A model generated the notes under the pieces. It saw only the letters and a list, made by a program, of their open reading frames with translations, was not told the origin of the DNA and did no database searches. This document shows, one piece after another, positions 7,493 to 16,287 of a DNA stretch of 34,626 bases (its first letter is position 1; each line of letters opens with the position of its first letter). The position numbers were made by a program, and so were the translations under genes. Source of the DNA: Alphaproteobacteria bacterium (GTDB lineage Bacteria; Pseudomonadota; Alphaproteobacteria; Micavibrionales; UBA2020); assembly GCA_004297545.1 (NCBI GenBank), contig SCTB01000006.1:1-34626 (forward strand). The letters are read 5' to 3'.

Positions 7493-8811
7493 GCCGCGAT
7501 CCTCATCTTTATAAGTTCTTCCTTGCTCGTGATTTTCTCGGCCATCGTCGTGGTGCGCAGCAATATCGTCGCCATCTTCTGCCACGAGACATCGTCCTTC
7601 GCATGAATGGTGGCCAGCGGCCTTGCGCCCGGCCCCACGTCTTCGCCGATCTGCGCCATATTGGTCAGGCCGACGGATGCGTCGATGGAATCCGTGGGCC
7701 TTGCACGCCCCCCGCCCAGCTCCACGATGCCGATGCCGATGGCGCGCGCGTCGAAGGCGGCGACCTTGGCGTTTTTCTCGGGCATGAAGTCTTTAATCAC
7801 GGGTGCCTTTTTCAGGTATTTTTCCGGCTTTTCCATGAGGTCGGCGGGACCGCCCAGTTCGGCCACCATCTTCGCGAAATGCTCGGCGGCCTTGCCGTTC
7901 TTGATAACAGCTTCGATTTTCACGCGCGCGTCCTTGATGTCCTTCGCAAGCTTGCCCAGCACCAGCAGCTCCGCGGTCAGCGCCAGGTTCACTTCGTGCA
8001 GGCGCTGGTCGATGTCTTTGCCCTTCAGGTATTCGATGGCCTCGACCACTTCAACAGCGTTGCCCGCGCTGCGGCCCAGCACCTGGTTCATGTCGGTGAT
8101 CAGTCCCACGGTCGGCAAACCCGCGCCATTGGCCACTTTCACAATGCTTTCGGCCAATGCCTTCGCGTCTTCATAGCGGCGCATAAAAGCGCCGGTGCCG
8201 AATTTGACGTCCATCACAAGGCCCTGCAGCCCCGCCGCCAGCTTCTTCGACAAAATCGACGCCGTGATAAGATCAAGCGATTCAACCGTCGCCGTCACGT
8301 CGCGGATGGCATAAATAATTTTATCCGCAGGCGCGAGATCCGGCGTTGCGCCGATAATCGCGCAGCCGGCATTGCGCACGGTCTTGCGGAACAGGGCGAC
8401 ATCGGGCTGCGACTGATAACCCGGAATTGAATCCATCTTGTCGAGCGTACCGCCGGTATGGCCAAGGCCCCTGCCCGACAGCATCGGCACGAAACCGCCC
8501 AGCGCCGCCACGATGGGCGCGAGCATTAAACTGACTTTGTCGCCGATGCCGCCGGTCGAATGTTTGTCGAGGATCGGGCCGGGAAGTTTTTCTGCGCTCC
8601 AATCCATGACCGTGCCCGATTTCGCCATCGAGGAGGTCAGCGACACCCGCTCATCCATCGCCATGCCCTTCATCAGCACGGCCATGCAGAAGGCCGCGAT
8701 CTGACCTTCCGATACGCCCTTGGAGGTCACGCCGCCGATGAATTCCCTGATCTCGGCATCGGAGAGTTTCTGCCCGTCGCGTTTCTTGCGGATAATTTCC
8801 TGGGGAAGCAT
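7489..8811 (-). CDS. deoA: Thymidine phosphorylase
   Basis: DeoA cleaves thymidine (and deoxyuridine) with phosphate to the free base and 2-deoxyribose-1-phosphate. The 440-residue length is normal. The family signature is present near residue 112-130 ([20 protein letters not shown]). The phosphate-binding loop [13 protein letters not shown] lies at about 83-95, and [11 protein letters not shown] follows further on. An ideal AAGGAGG sits 5 bases before the ATG. It heads a leftward operon with cdd and an EamA transporter. Cdd feeds deoxyuridine to DeoA, so the two form a short catabolic or salvage path. Confidence 0.96.
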   Translation of the reverse strand: MLPQEIIRKKRDGQKLSDAEIREFIGGVTSKGVSEGQIAAFCMAVLMKGMAMDERVSLTSSMAKSGTVMDWSAEKLPGPILDKHSTGGIGDKVSLMLAPIVAALGGFVPMLSGRGLGHTGGTLDKMDSIPGYQSQPDVALFRKTVRNAGCAIIGATPDLAPADKIIYAIRDVTATVESLDLITASILSKKLAAGLQGLVMDVKFGTGAFMRRYEDAKALAESIVKVANGAGLPTVGLITDMNQVLGRSAGNAVEVVEAIEYLKGKDIDQRLHEVNLALTAELLVLGKLAKDIKDARVKIEAVIKNGKAAEHFAKMVAELGGPADLMEKPEKYLKKAPVIKDFMPEKNAKVAAFDARAIGIGIVELGGGRARPTDSIDASVGLTNMAQIGEDVGPGARPLATIHAKDDVSWQKMATILLRTTTMAEKITSKEELIKMRIAA

Positions 8812-8827
8812 GATTCCTCCTTCAACT

Positions 8828-8913
8828 CGTCATTCCCGCGAAAGCGGGAATCTTATGCAGCAAGAACCGGCGGCGCTTTATGGCACGAGATCCCCGCTTT
8901 CGCGGGGATGACG
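8828..8913. repeat. Dispersed palindromic element (nested inverted repeat)
   Basis: The element begins CGTCATTCCCGC and ends GCGGGGATGACG, so its ends are near-perfect inverted copies. Each half is itself a hairpin: TTCCCGC-GAAA-GCGGGAA at 8833-8850 and TCCCCGC-TTTC-GCGGGGA at 8891-8908. About 40 bases of unrelated sequence separate them. This type, whose translation reads like SFPRKRES and IPAFAGMT, is widespread between genes in many proteobacteria. It sits between the divergent deoA and icd genes. Only one copy is in this window. Confidence 0.85.
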
Positions 8914-9031
8914 GAAAAAATAAAATTGCCGCGATTCTATTGCAAATCGGCGGATTTAAGCCAGAATAATCTTCGTAAAATCAGGCTCTCCAAAGGCAAC
9001 GCCGCGCACATAAGACAAGGATTATGTAAAA

Positions 9032-10483
9032 ATGGCAGCGAAATCCCCCATTACAGTCGCCCATGGCGACGGCATCGGCCCGGAAATCATGGATGCCGTG
9101 CTGAAGATTCTCGACGCCGCGGGCGCGCAGCTGGCCATCGAAACCATCGAGATCGGGGAGAAAGTCTACAAAAAGGGCGTGCCCTCGGGCATCGAAGACA
9201 AGTCATGGGAATCGCTGCGGCGGACGAAATGCTTCTTCAAGGCGCCTATCACCACGCCGCAGGGCGGCGGGTTCAAGAGCCTGAACGTGACCGTCCGCAA
9301 ATCGCTGGCGCTTTTCGCCAACGTGCGCCCCTGCGTTTCCTATCACCCTTACGTGCGCACGACGCAGCCCTCCATGAACATGGTCATCGTGAGGGAGAAC
9401 GAAGAAGATTTATACGCCGGCATCGAGCACCAGCAGACCGACAACGTCGTGCAGTGCCTTAAATTGATTTCGCATACCGGTTCCGAGCGCATCATCCGCT
9501 ACGCTTTCGAATACGCGCGCGCGAATGGCCGCAAGAAAGTCACCTGCATTTCCAAAGACAACATCATGAAACTGACCGACGGGCTGTTTCATAAAATCTT
9601 CGACAAGGTTGCGAAGGAATACGCACCGGCCATTGAAACCAACCACCTCATCGTCGACATCGGCGCCGCCAAGATCGCGGCCGCCCCGCATATTTTCGAT
9701 GTGGTGGTGACGGAGAATCTTTATGGCGACATTATTTCGGATATCGCGGCGGAAGTGGCTGGCTCCGTCGGTTTGTGCGGCTCCTCAAATATCGGCCTGA
9801 ACGGCGCGATGTTCGAGGCCATCCATGGCTCCGCCCCCGATATCGCGGGCAAAGGCATCGCGAACCCCTCGGGCCTGCTGAACGCCGCCGTCATGATGCT
9901 GCAGCACCTGCACCAGGAAAAGGTCGCGGAGAACATCCACAACGCCTGGCTGCGCACGATTGAGGACGGTATCCATACCGGCGATATCTTCAACCCGCAG
10001 GTCAGCGCGCGCCGCGCGAATACGAAGGAATTCGCCGATGCCGTCATCGAGCGGCTGAACCATGCGCCACGCTTTTTCAAGCCGGTCGTCTTCGGCGAAG
10101 GCGGCACGATAAAAATGCCGGAAGTCTCCCTTCCCGCGCCCGCCACGAAGAAACTGGAAGGCGTCGACATTTTCCTTCACTGGCGCGGGCAAGGCGCGGT
10201 GGAGGTGCTGGCGGGACAGCTAAAGTCTCTCAGCAACAGCCTGAAGCTCTCCAGCATCGACAGCCGCGGGCTGCTGGTCTGGCCCGATGCCGCCAGCAAG
10301 ACCGAGGCCGGCGACCACTGGCGCTGCCGCTTCACCGCCGCCAACGACACCGCCCCCGTCACGCAGGAACAGATCATCCACCTGCTGCAGTCGATTTCGA
10401 AGGCAGGGCTGGACTGCGTGAAGACGGAGAATTTATATAGCTTCGACGGCGTCAGGGGATTTACTGTCGCGCAGGGGCAATAG
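9032..10483 (+). CDS. icd: NADP-type isocitrate dehydrogenase, long Rickettsia/Thermus-like form
   Basis: This TCA-cycle enzyme converts isocitrate to 2-oxoglutarate with reduction of NAD(P). The 483-residue protein has the beta-decarboxylating dehydrogenase fold. HGDGIGPEIM is at the N terminus, FANVRPCVSYHPYV and VIVRENEEDLYAGIEH are substrate-site strands, NLYGDIISDIAAEVAGSVG near residue 230 is the family signature, and HGSAPDIAGKGIANP is the cofactor loop. After about residue 345 there is an extra domain beginning LEGVDIFLHWRG and containing DSRGLLVWPDA. The Rickettsia and Thermus enzymes share such a domain, and the 404-residue form of most alphaproteobacteria lacks it. The cofactor (NADP or NAD) is inferred from relatives. 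Confidence 0.93.
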   Translation: MAAKSPITVAHGDGIGPEIMDAVLKILDAAGAQLAIETIEIGEKVYKKGVPSGIEDKSWESLRRTKCFFKAPITTPQGGGFKSLNVTVRKSLALFANVRPCVSYHPYVRTTQPSMNMVIVRENEEDLYAGIEHQQTDNVVQCLKLISHTGSERIIRYAFEYARANGRKKVTCISKDNIMKLTDGLFHKIFDKVAKEYAPAIETNHLIVDIGAAKIAAAPHIFDVVVTENLYGDIISDIAAEVAGSVGLCGSSNIGLNGAMFEAIHGSAPDIAGKGIANPSGLLNAAVMMLQHLHQEKVAENIHNAWLRTIEDGIHTGDIFNPQVSARRANTKEFADAVIERLNHAPRFFKPVVFGEGGTIKMPEVSLPAPATKKLEGVDIFLHWRGQGAVEVLAGQLKSLSNSLKLSSIDSRGLLVWPDAASKTEAGDHWRCRFTAANDTAPVTQEQIIHLLQSISKAGLDCVKTENLYSFDGVRGFTVAQGQ

Positions 10484-10540
10484 CCCTCCCACGGGTAATC
10501 CATTGATATGGCTTCACTTCTTTCCGTTTCAGGAGCCTAT

Positions 10541-10566
10541 TTTTCCATTTACTTTAATATGGAAAA
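10541..10566. repeat. AT-rich inverted repeat upstream of the ankyrin gene
   Basis: TTTTCCAT and ATGGAAAA flank a 10-base AT-rich spacer, 40 bases before the ankyrin gene start. It could be an operator or a weak hairpin after icd. No regulator is implied by the sequence, and the short arms could occur by chance in AT-rich DNA. Confidence 0.3.
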
Positions 10567-10605
10567 TATGATATCTTATTTGCAGCAAAAACAAAGGGAT
10601 CCTAT

Positions 10606-11226
10606 ATGCTCCGGCTGAACGGCGACTTGATGAAATACAACGGCGAAAAGATCATGTGGTGGAAGCTGCGTGATTTATTTACCGACGCTGCGCAAACGGG
10701 CAACGTCGAAGTACTGCAATCCATCGTCGAAGAATACCCCGAAGCGCCTGGCAAATGGACGGGCGGACTCTTTGGCACGGGACTTTATTTCGCGGCGCAG
10801 GAAGGCAAGCTGGATGCCGTCAAGTTCCTGATGGACAACGGCGCAAAGCTTGGCGTCGAGGCGAATGACGGTCTTTCTCCCCTCATCGCGGCGGCGTTTA
10901 ACGGGCATGGGGAGGTTGTTGATTATCTATTAAGCAAAGGCGCTGACGTCAACGAGACAGACAAACGGCAAATCTGCGGTTACACCGCACTGTCGTGGGC
11001 CGCCTACCATGGTCATGCCGAAGCTGCGAAACACCTGCTGGAGCGCGGCGCCGACACAAGCCTAAAGAATATCGATGGAAAAACCGCGCGTCAGCTTGCT
11101 GTTCAGCAAGGGCATCCCGAGGTCGCCAAACTGATCGACACCCTCGACACCCGTGTCTACATGTACAAAAACGGCACGGATGAGCGGGTGAAAGTTTCGA
11201 AGCCGCTTTCCTTCAAAATGAAATAA
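10606..11226 (+). CDS. Ankyrin-repeat protein
   Basis: This 206-residue soluble protein has no signal peptide. It carries about four ankyrin repeats, roughly residues 24-55, 62-92, 93-128 and 129-161. Consensus runs include GLYFAAQEGKLDAVKFLMDNG, DGLSPLIAAAFNGHGEVVDYL and TALSWAAYHGHAEAAKHLLERG. Ankyrin repeats mediate protein-protein contacts; no catalytic domain is present, so the partner and role are unknown. AAAGGG lies 8 bases before the ATG. The gene ends one base before folD ends on the other strand, so the two are convergent with no space for a separate terminator. It is preceded by an AT-rich region that may hold its own promoter. Confidence 0.88.
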   Translation: MLRLNGDLMKYNGEKIMWWKLRDLFTDAAQTGNVEVLQSIVEEYPEAPGKWTGGLFGTGLYFAAQEGKLDAVKFLMDNGAKLGVEANDGLSPLIAAAFNGHGEVVDYLLSKGADVNETDKRQICGYTALSWAAYHGHAEAAKHLLERGADTSLKNIDGKTARQLAVQQGHPEVAKLIDTLDTRVYMYKNGTDERVKVSKPLSFKMK

Positions 11227-12132
11227 TCAGCCGATATGCGGCACGGTCAGCTCGTTCTGCCGGCACGCTGCGGCAACAGTGTTCCCCAGCAGACAGGCAA
11301 TCGTCATCGGCCCCACGCCGCCCGGAACCGGCGTGATATAGCCGGCCACTTTTGACACGGCATCGAAATCCACATCACCCACTATTTTTCCCTCATCCGT
11401 GCGGTTAATGCCCACGTCGATGACAATCGCGCCCGGCTTTACCCAGTCGGCCTTGACGAGTTTCGGCTTGCCGACGGCGACGACCAGGATATCCGCCTCC
11501 CGCGCGATATGGGCGATGTTGGGCGTACGGGAATGGCAGGTGGTGACGGTGCAGTTTTCGCGCAGCAACAGCTGGCCCACCGGCTTGCCGACAAGGTGCG
11601 AGCGGCCGATCACCACGGCATGCAGCCCGGTCAGGTTCTGCTGGATGGTCTTCATCAGCACGATGCAGCCCATCGGCGTGCAGGGCACAAGGCCCGGCAG
11701 ATCGGCCATCAGCCGTCCCATGTTCTCGATATGCAGCCCGTCGACGTCCTTGGCGGGGTCGATGGTTTTCAGGATTGTCGCGCTGTCGATTTGTTTGGGC
11801 AGCGGCATCTGGACAAGGATGCCATGCACCTTCTTGTCGGCGTTCAGCTGCGCGATAAGCTTCAGGATTTCGTCCTGCGAGGTATTCTGCGGAAGGCGGT
11901 GGACGAAGCCGCGCATGCCGACTTCCTTCGCCGCCTTTTCCTTGTTGTTCACATAAATGGCGCTGGCGGGATCGTCGCCGACCAGCACGACGGCAAGGCC
12001 CGGCAAAATCTTGTGGTCTTCGATCAGCACCTCGACATGGCGCTTGATGCTTTCGCGCAGTTTTTTGGCGACCGCCTTGCCGTCGATAATCTGGGCTGCG
12101 GGAACTTCCTGTTTTTTGTTTGCCATTGTCAT
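11227..12132 (-). CDS. folD: Methylenetetrahydrofolate dehydrogenase / methenyltetrahydrofolate cyclohydrolase
   Basis: FolD is a bifunctional cytosolic enzyme that interconverts 5,10-methylene-, methenyl- and 10-formyl-tetrahydrofolate, supplying one-carbon units for purines and formyl-Met. The 301-residue protein has the catalytic Tyr60 and Lys64 in IYVNNKEKA, the folate-site loop KDVDGLH, PCTPMG, and the cofactor-binding VVIGRSHLVGKPVGQLLL. The C-terminal PVPGGVGPMTIACLLGNT is also typical. A GGGAG lies 7 bases before the ATG at 12132; a second in-frame ATG is 6 bases later. It starts 16 bases after yggT and is probably in one operon with it. Confidence 0.96.
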   Translation of the reverse strand: MTMANKKQEVPAAQIIDGKAVAKKLRESIKRHVEVLIEDHKILPGLAVVLVGDDPASAIYVNNKEKAAKEVGMRGFVHRLPQNTSQDEILKLIAQLNADKKVHGILVQMPLPKQIDSATILKTIDPAKDVDGLHIENMGRLMADLPGLVPCTPMGCIVLMKTIQQNLTGLHAVVIGRSHLVGKPVGQLLLRENCTVTTCHSRTPNIAHIAREADILVVAVGKPKLVKADWVKPGAIVIDVGINRTDEGKIVGDVDFDAVSKVAGYITPVPGGVGPMTIACLLGNTVAAACRQNELTVPHIG

Positions 12133-12148
12133 TCACGCGCTCCCGTTG

Positions 12149-12433
12149 TTAAAGGCTGTATTTCAGGTGAATCAGAATATTCTGGAGTATGTAGATACCG
12201 AAAATCACGATCATGGGCGTCAGGTCGACCCCGCCCAGCGGCGGCACCACCTTGCGCAGCCGGACGATCAGCGGATTGGTTATCTGGTTGAGGAGGTTAC
12301 AGAGCTTGAACACCCATTTGTTTCGCGTGTTCAGCACCTCGAAAACGACCAGCCAGCTGACGACCACGGTCGCGATGATGATCCAGAAATAGATTTGCAG
12401 CGCCAGCAGCAGCAGGTCGAGAATTAAGTTCAT
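12149..12433 (-). CDS. YggT-family integral membrane protein
   Basis: This 94-residue protein has two membrane helices, residues 4-29 and about 72-90. Between them is an amphipathic segment with the family motif NQITNPLIVRLRKVVPPLGGVDLTP, in which Pro-Leu and the Gly-Gly-x-Asp turn are typical of YggT (Pfam PF02325). The family is linked to cell shape, septum-related functions and membrane homeostasis; the precise role is unsettled. GGGAAAGGGGACG precedes the ATG. It is the first gene of a short leftward unit with folD. Confidence 0.9.
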   Translation of the reverse strand: MNLILDLLLLALQIYFWIIIATVVVSWLVVFEVLNTRNKWVFKLCNLLNQITNPLIVRLRKVVPPLGGVDLTPMIVIFGIYILQNILIHLKYSL

Positions 12434-12635
12434 AACGTCCCCTTTCCCGAGAGACTATCGCGCATAAGCCATAAAGTCCAGTTAAGCGCCCCGTTCCTGG
12501 CGCAGCGCAAAAGCAGCTAACGGCCGGCGAACCCGGGATTTCCCGGAATATTTTTAGTCTTTTCCAAAAGGAAATTGCCTTGACCTTCGAAAAAGGCTGG
12601 TTCAGCATGATGCGATTCTGATGAAGGAGGACGAC

Positions 12636-13100
12636 ATGGCGGACAAACAAAACAAAGAAAACCTGGCCTACCTGGAGCTCAAAGACGGCCGCGTGACCAT
12701 CGAGCTGCGCCCCGATATCGCGCCCAAGCACGTTGCGCGCATCAAGGAGCTGATCGGCCAGGGCTTCTACAATGGCCTGAAATTTCACCGCGTGATCCCG
12801 GGTTTCATGGCCCAGACGGGCTGCCCCCAGGGGACCGGTTACGGCGGTTCGGGAAAAAAATTGCCGGCTGAATTCAGCGACGCTCCTTTTGTGCGCGGCA
12901 CGCTTGGCATGGCCCGCTCGCAGGATCCCGACAGCGGCGACAGCCAGTTCTTCATCACCTTCGGCAAGACCGCTCACCTTGACGGAGAATATACCGTCTG
13001 GGGCCAGGTTGTCGAAGGCATGGAGCTTGTCGACAAGATTGCGCAGGGCGAACCGCCGCGCAACCCCGACAAGATCATCAAATTTACTCTTGCTGCCTAA
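12636..13100 (+). CDS. Cytosolic cyclophilin-type peptidyl-prolyl isomerase
   Basis: Cyclophilins catalyse cis-trans isomerisation of X-Pro bonds during protein folding. This 154-residue protein has the core FHRVIPGFMAQTG (catalytic Arg in FHRV), a GTGYGGSGKK loop, GTLGMARSQDPDSGDSQFFI and YTVWGQV. There is no signal peptide, so it acts in the cytoplasm. The start chosen is 12636 because AAGGAGG (12624-12630) lies 5 bases upstream; an in-frame ATG at 12621 would place that ribosome site inside the gene. A second, exported cyclophilin follows after 28 bases, and the two share many residues, suggesting tandem duplication. Confidence 0.94.
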   Translation: MADKQNKENLAYLELKDGRVTIELRPDIAPKHVARIKELIGQGFYNGLKFHRVIPGFMAQTGCPQGTGYGGSGKKLPAEFSDAPFVRGTLGMARSQDPDSGDSQFFITFGKTAHLDGEYTVWGQVVEGMELVDKIAQGEPPRNPDKIIKFTLAA

Positions 13101-13128
13101 CCACACGAAACACTGAAGGAAACAAACA

Positions 13129-13797
13129 ATGAAGAAAATGCTGCTCTGCCTCGCCATGGCGCTGTGCCTGGTGACGAATATCGCGATGGCCGATACGCCC
13201 GCCGCCGATCCGGAAAACACGCTCTATCTCGACCTGAAAGACGGCCGCGTTGTCATCCAGCTGCGCCCGGACCTCGCGCCCAATCACGTCGCGCGCATCA
13301 AGGAACTGACGAAGATGGGCTTTTATGACGGCTCCAAATTCCACCGCGTCATCGCAGGCTTCATGGCCCAGACGGGCGATCCGACCGGCACCGGCCGGGG
13401 CGGCAGCGGCACGAATATCAAGGCCGAGTTCTCTGGCGAGCCGTTCGAGCGCGGCACCGTCGGCATGGCCCGCGGGCCGAACAGCAACGACAGCGCCGAC
13501 AGCCAGTTCTTCATCTGCTTCGCGCAGGCGTCTTCGCTGAACGGCCAGTATACGGTCTTCGGCAAGGTTACCTCCGGCATGGAATTCGTCGACAAGATCA
13601 AGAAGGGCGATCCGAACGACAACGGCTCCGTGACCGAGCCTGACACCGTCGTCAAGATGCAGCTGGCCGCCGATGCCGACAAGCCGAAGGCCCCGGATGC
13701 CGCAGCCCCTGCTCCTGCCCCCGCTCCGGACGCGGCAAAAGCACCCGCTCCGGCGCCTGCTCCGGCGCCTGAAGCAACCCCGCCGGCCAAGCCGTAA
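13129..13797 (+). CDS. Exported cyclophilin with proline/alanine-rich tail
   Basis: This 222-residue peptidyl-prolyl isomerase begins with a signal peptide (MKKMLLCLAMALCLVTNIAMA|D) and should fold proteins in the periplasm. Its cyclophilin domain, residues 30-180, closely matches the gene upstream: LKDGRVVIQLRPDLAPNHVARIKEL, FHRVIAGFMAQTG, GTVGMARGPNSNDSADSQFFI. The last 40 residues are almost only Pro and Ala (PAPAPAPDAAKAPAPA), an extended tail that could span peptidoglycan or hold the enzyme near the wall. GAAGGAAA lies about 8 bases before the ATG. A strong terminator follows. Confidence 0.94.
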   Translation: MKKMLLCLAMALCLVTNIAMADTPAADPENTLYLDLKDGRVVIQLRPDLAPNHVARIKELTKMGFYDGSKFHRVIAGFMAQTGDPTGTGRGGSGTNIKAEFSGEPFERGTVGMARGPNSNDSADSQFFICFAQASSLNGQYTVFGKVTSGMEFVDKIKKGDPNDNGSVTEPDTVVKMQLAADADKPKAPDAAAPAPAPAPDAAKAPAPAPAPAPEATPPAKP

Positions 13798-13819
13798 AGG
13801 CTGTTTTGCGAGCTATTCA

Positions 13820-13859
13820 CAGGGCCTCAGTGCTGATATACACTGAGGCCCTGAGTTTT
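13820..13859 (+). terminator. Rho-independent terminator after the cyclophilin pair
   Basis: A perfect 13-bp stem, CAGGGCCTCAGTG and CACTGAGGCCCTG, encloses the 8-base loop CTGATATA. It is followed by AG and a short TTTT run. It separates the cyclophilin unit from etfB, whose ATG is only 14 bases past the T run. The etf promoter must therefore overlap or lie before the hairpin, or etf transcription depends on read-through. Confidence 0.85.
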
Positions 13860-13872
13860 CCCGGAGAAAAAT

Positions 13873-14622
13873 ATGAAAATTCTTGTCCCCGTCAAGCGTG
13901 TGGTGGATTTCAACGTCAAGGTCCGCGTTAAAAGCGATCATACCGGCGTCGAGCTCTCCAACGTAAAGATGTCGATGAACCCCTTCTGCGAAATCGCCGT
14001 CGAAGAAGCCGTGCGCCTGAAAGAAAAAGGCGTCGCCAAGGAAATCATCGTCGTCAGTATCGGCCCTGCGCAGTGCCAGGAAACGATACGCACCGGCCTC
14101 GCCATGGGCGGGGACCGCGGGATACTGGTGCAAACCGATGCAGCGGTCGAGCCGCTGGGGGTCGCCAAAATCCTGCTGGCGCTCGTCAAGAAGGAAACGC
14201 CGGATCTCGTCATCCTCGGCAAGCAGTCCATCGACGGCGACAACAACCAGACCGGCCAGATGCTTTCCGCCCTGCTCGGCTGGGGACAGGCGACCTTCGC
14301 CTCGAAGATTGAGAAGACCGACACCGGCCTTAACGTGACGCGCGAAGTGGACGGCGGCCTCGAAACGCTGGCGCTGAAGCTGCCCTGCGTGGTCACCACC
14401 GACCTGCGCCTGAACGAGCCGCGCTATGCCTCGCTGCCGAACATCATGAAGGCGAAACAGAAACCTCTGGCGACAATGAAGCCGGAAGAATTAAGCGTCG
14501 ACATCTCTCCCCGCACGGTGACGCTGAAAGTGACCGAGCCCGCGACGCGCAAATCCGGCATCAAGGTCAAAGACGTGGCCGAGCTTGTCGGCAAGCTCAA
14601 AAACGAAGCAAAGGTGATCTGA
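13873..14622 (+). CDS. etfB: Electron transfer flavoprotein, beta subunit
   Basis: With EtfA this forms a heterodimer carrying FAD and AMP. It takes electrons from acyl-CoA and other flavin dehydrogenases and passes them to ETF-ubiquinone oxidoreductase. The 249 residues match the family from [19 protein letters not shown] through [22 protein letters not shown]-like helix [34 protein letters not shown] (nucleotide site) and [19 protein letters not shown] (signature near residue 170). GGAGAAAAAT precedes the ATG. etfA follows after one base. Confidence 0.97.
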   Translation: MKILVPVKRVVDFNVKVRVKSDHTGVELSNVKMSMNPFCEIAVEEAVRLKEKGVAKEIIVVSIGPAQCQETIRTGLAMGGDRGILVQTDAAVEPLGVAKILLALVKKETPDLVILGKQSIDGDNNQTGQMLSALLGWGQATFASKIEKTDTGLNVTREVDGGLETLALKLPCVVTTDLRLNEPRYASLPNIMKAKQKPLATMKPEELSVDISPRTVTLKVTEPATRKSGIKVKDVAELVGKLKNEAKVI

Positions 14623-14623
14623 C

Positions 14624-15553
14624 ATGACCGTTCTTCTTGTCGCAGAGCACGATAACCAGACGCTGAAACCGTCCACCCTCAGCGCCGCGACCGCCGCGAA
14701 GGCGCTTGGCGAATTCGACATTCTGGTTGCCGGCCAGGGCTGCGCCGCCGTGGCCGATGCCGCCGCCAAGGTCGCCGGCTGCCGCAAGGCGCTGCTGGCG
14801 GATGATGCAGCCTATGGCCACCAGATCGCCGAAAATGTGGCTGCGCTCGTCGCGAAACTGGGTGCCGGATACACGCATATCCTGGCCCCCGCGACCACCA
14901 CGGGCAAGAACATGCTGCCCCGCGTCGGCGCGCTTTTGGACGTGCAGCCCTTGTCTGACGTCAGCGCCGTCGTCAGCGCCGATACTTTCGTGCGCCCGAT
15001 ATACGCCGGCAATGCCTTTGCGACCGTACAGTCGAAAGACAAGATCAAGATCATGACCATCCGCACCACCGCTTTCGACCCGGTTCCCGCGACCGGCGGT
15101 TCCGCTGCGGTTGAAAAAATCGCGGGCGCGGGAGATGCCGGCCTTTCTTCCTTTGTCGGCCAGCAGATTACGAAGTCGGAGCGCCCCGAGCTGACGGCCG
15201 CGCGGATCGTCATCTCCGGCGGACGCGGCATGGGGAATGGAGATAATTTCAAGCTGATCGACAAGGTAGCCGACAAGCTTGGCGCGGCCGTCGGCGCCTC
15301 GCGCGCGGCCGTGGACGCCGGCTTCGTGCCGAACGATTACCAGGTTGGGCAGACGGGCAAGGTGGTGGCGCCGGAACTGTATATCGCCGTCGGTATTTCC
15401 GGGGCGATACAGCATCTGGCCGGGATGAAGGATTCGAAGGTCATCGTGGCCATCAACAAGGACCCCGAAGCGCCCATCTTCCAGATCGCCGATTACGGCC
15501 TCGTGCAGGACCTTTTCACGGCCCTGCCGGAACTGGAAAAGGCGCTGGGCTGA
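14624..15553 (+). CDS. etfA: Electron transfer flavoprotein, alpha subunit
   Basis: This is the FAD-binding partner of EtfB. The 309-residue protein has the N-terminal nucleotide-fold domain to about residue 185. The C-terminal FAD domain contains [66 protein letters not shown] and [19 protein letters not shown], all close to the family signature. The ATG is one base after the etfB stop. A 39-residue lipoprotein starts one base after its own stop, so all three are probably on one transcript. Confidence 0.97.
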   Translation: MTVLLVAEHDNQTLKPSTLSAATAAKALGEFDILVAGQGCAAVADAAAKVAGCRKALLADDAAYGHQIAENVAALVAKLGAGYTHILAPATTTGKNMLPRVGALLDVQPLSDVSAVVSADTFVRPIYAGNAFATVQSKDKIKIMTIRTTAFDPVPATGGSAAVEKIAGAGDAGLSSFVGQQITKSERPELTAARIVISGGRGMGNGDNFKLIDKVADKLGAAVGASRAAVDAGFVPNDYQVGQTGKVVAPELYIAVGISGAIQHLAGMKDSKVIVAINKDPEAPIFQIADYGLVQDLFTALPELEKALG

Positions 15554-15554
15554 C

Positions 15555-15674
15555 GTGAACAGGGTGCTGGCGCTGCTATTTTTGTTGCTGCTGATACCTC
15601 TGACGGGCTGCGCCTATCAGGTCGGATACGCGGCGGGAACTGTTACGCGCACAATCGGCAACGCCCTTCCATAA
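15555..15674 (+). CDS. Tiny lipoprotein, 39 residues, GTG start
   Basis: A GTG codon one base after the etfA stop opens a 39-residue frame: a basic N terminus (MNRV), a leucine-rich hydrophobic core, then the lipobox LTGC at residues 16-19. The mature lipoprotein would be only 21 residues (CAYQVGYAAGTVTRTIGNAL and a final Pro). Size and plan resemble entericidin-type and other miniature lipoproteins, but the sequence does not match one I know. The lipobox is the main support. The tight spacing to etfA suggests co-translation. No separate ribosome site is obvious. Confidence 0.7.
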   Translation: MNRVLALLFLLLLIPLTGCAYQVGYAAGTVTRTIGNALP

Positions 15675-15691
15675 AGCATGGGAAAGCCGGA

Positions 15692-16147
15692 TCAGCCGGC
15701 AGATTTTGGCGGATGCGCCGTGCGGCAGAAAAACTTGCGGGAAACCTGCTCTCTCAAATGCTCTGTATTGTCGTTGGCGCCGCCCAACATCTCGGCTCTG
15801 TCGATCCAGTTGCGGGCGCCAGCGATATCAATGGCGCAACCCACTCCCCAGGTCCGGCAATAGGCGCTCATGAAGGCGCCATTTGCATGCCCGCGCCCGC
15901 CCACGTCGTCAAAAACGGCCAGGCATGATGCCAGTGTCTGCTGGCGCAGGTCGTTGGTAAAATTCGGAACAGCGTCTTCGATGCCCGGCGTATTGACGGC
16001 GCTGTAAAGACCGAGCGCGAAGCGATATTGTTCGTCATCGCCGCCGGCGCGCGCTTTCTCGAAATCCCTTTTGATATTTTCGAAACCCGGACGGTTCAGC
16101 GCTACCAGCAACTGGTAAAAGGGGAAATCCTTTTCCTCGATCTTCAT
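15692..16147 (-). CDS. Sel1/TPR-like protein of unknown function
   Basis: This 151-residue soluble protein has no signal peptide. The segment from about residue 88 to 123 (MSAYCRTWGVGCAIDIAGA then WIDRAEMLG) fits a Sel1-type repeat, in which a short helix, a GxGV turn and an A-x-x-W helix follow each other. The earlier part looks helical and may be further degenerate repeats. Such proteins act as interaction scaffolds; the partner is unknown. GGAGG lies 6 bases before the ATG. It converges on the tiny lipoprotein and is separated by 140 bases of AT-rich DNA from the secretion operon. Confidence 0.7.
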   Translation of the reverse strand: MKIEEKDFPFYQLLVALNRPGFENIKRDFEKARAGGDDEQYRFALGLYSAVNTPGIEDAVPNFTNDLRQQTLASCLAVFDDVGGRGHANGAFMSAYCRTWGVGCAIDIAGARNWIDRAEMLGGANDNTEHLREQVSRKFFCRTAHPPKSAG

Positions 16148-16287
16148 GGCAGCCTCCGGGTAAGAAGCAGTCTGGATGAATGATGATGACTATGTTTACA
16201 TATTAAAATAAAGCCGTCAAGAAAAGTTTTCTCTGTGATAATTTCCTATCCAATTGAAATCAAAAGAATACCCGGAAACTGCCCGGA

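Noticed and set aside
7493-7585. N-terminal extension of cytidine deaminase to an upstream ATG
   Set aside because: The added 31 residues are Asp/His/Glu-rich, unrelated to the family, and lie inside deoA; the ATGA overlap at 7489-7492 gives a better start.
12533-12555. CCGGG-ATTT-CCCGG hairpin followed by an AT-rich run as a terminator
   Set aside because: The stem is only 5 bp and no plus-strand gene lies upstream; the genes to its left run the other way.
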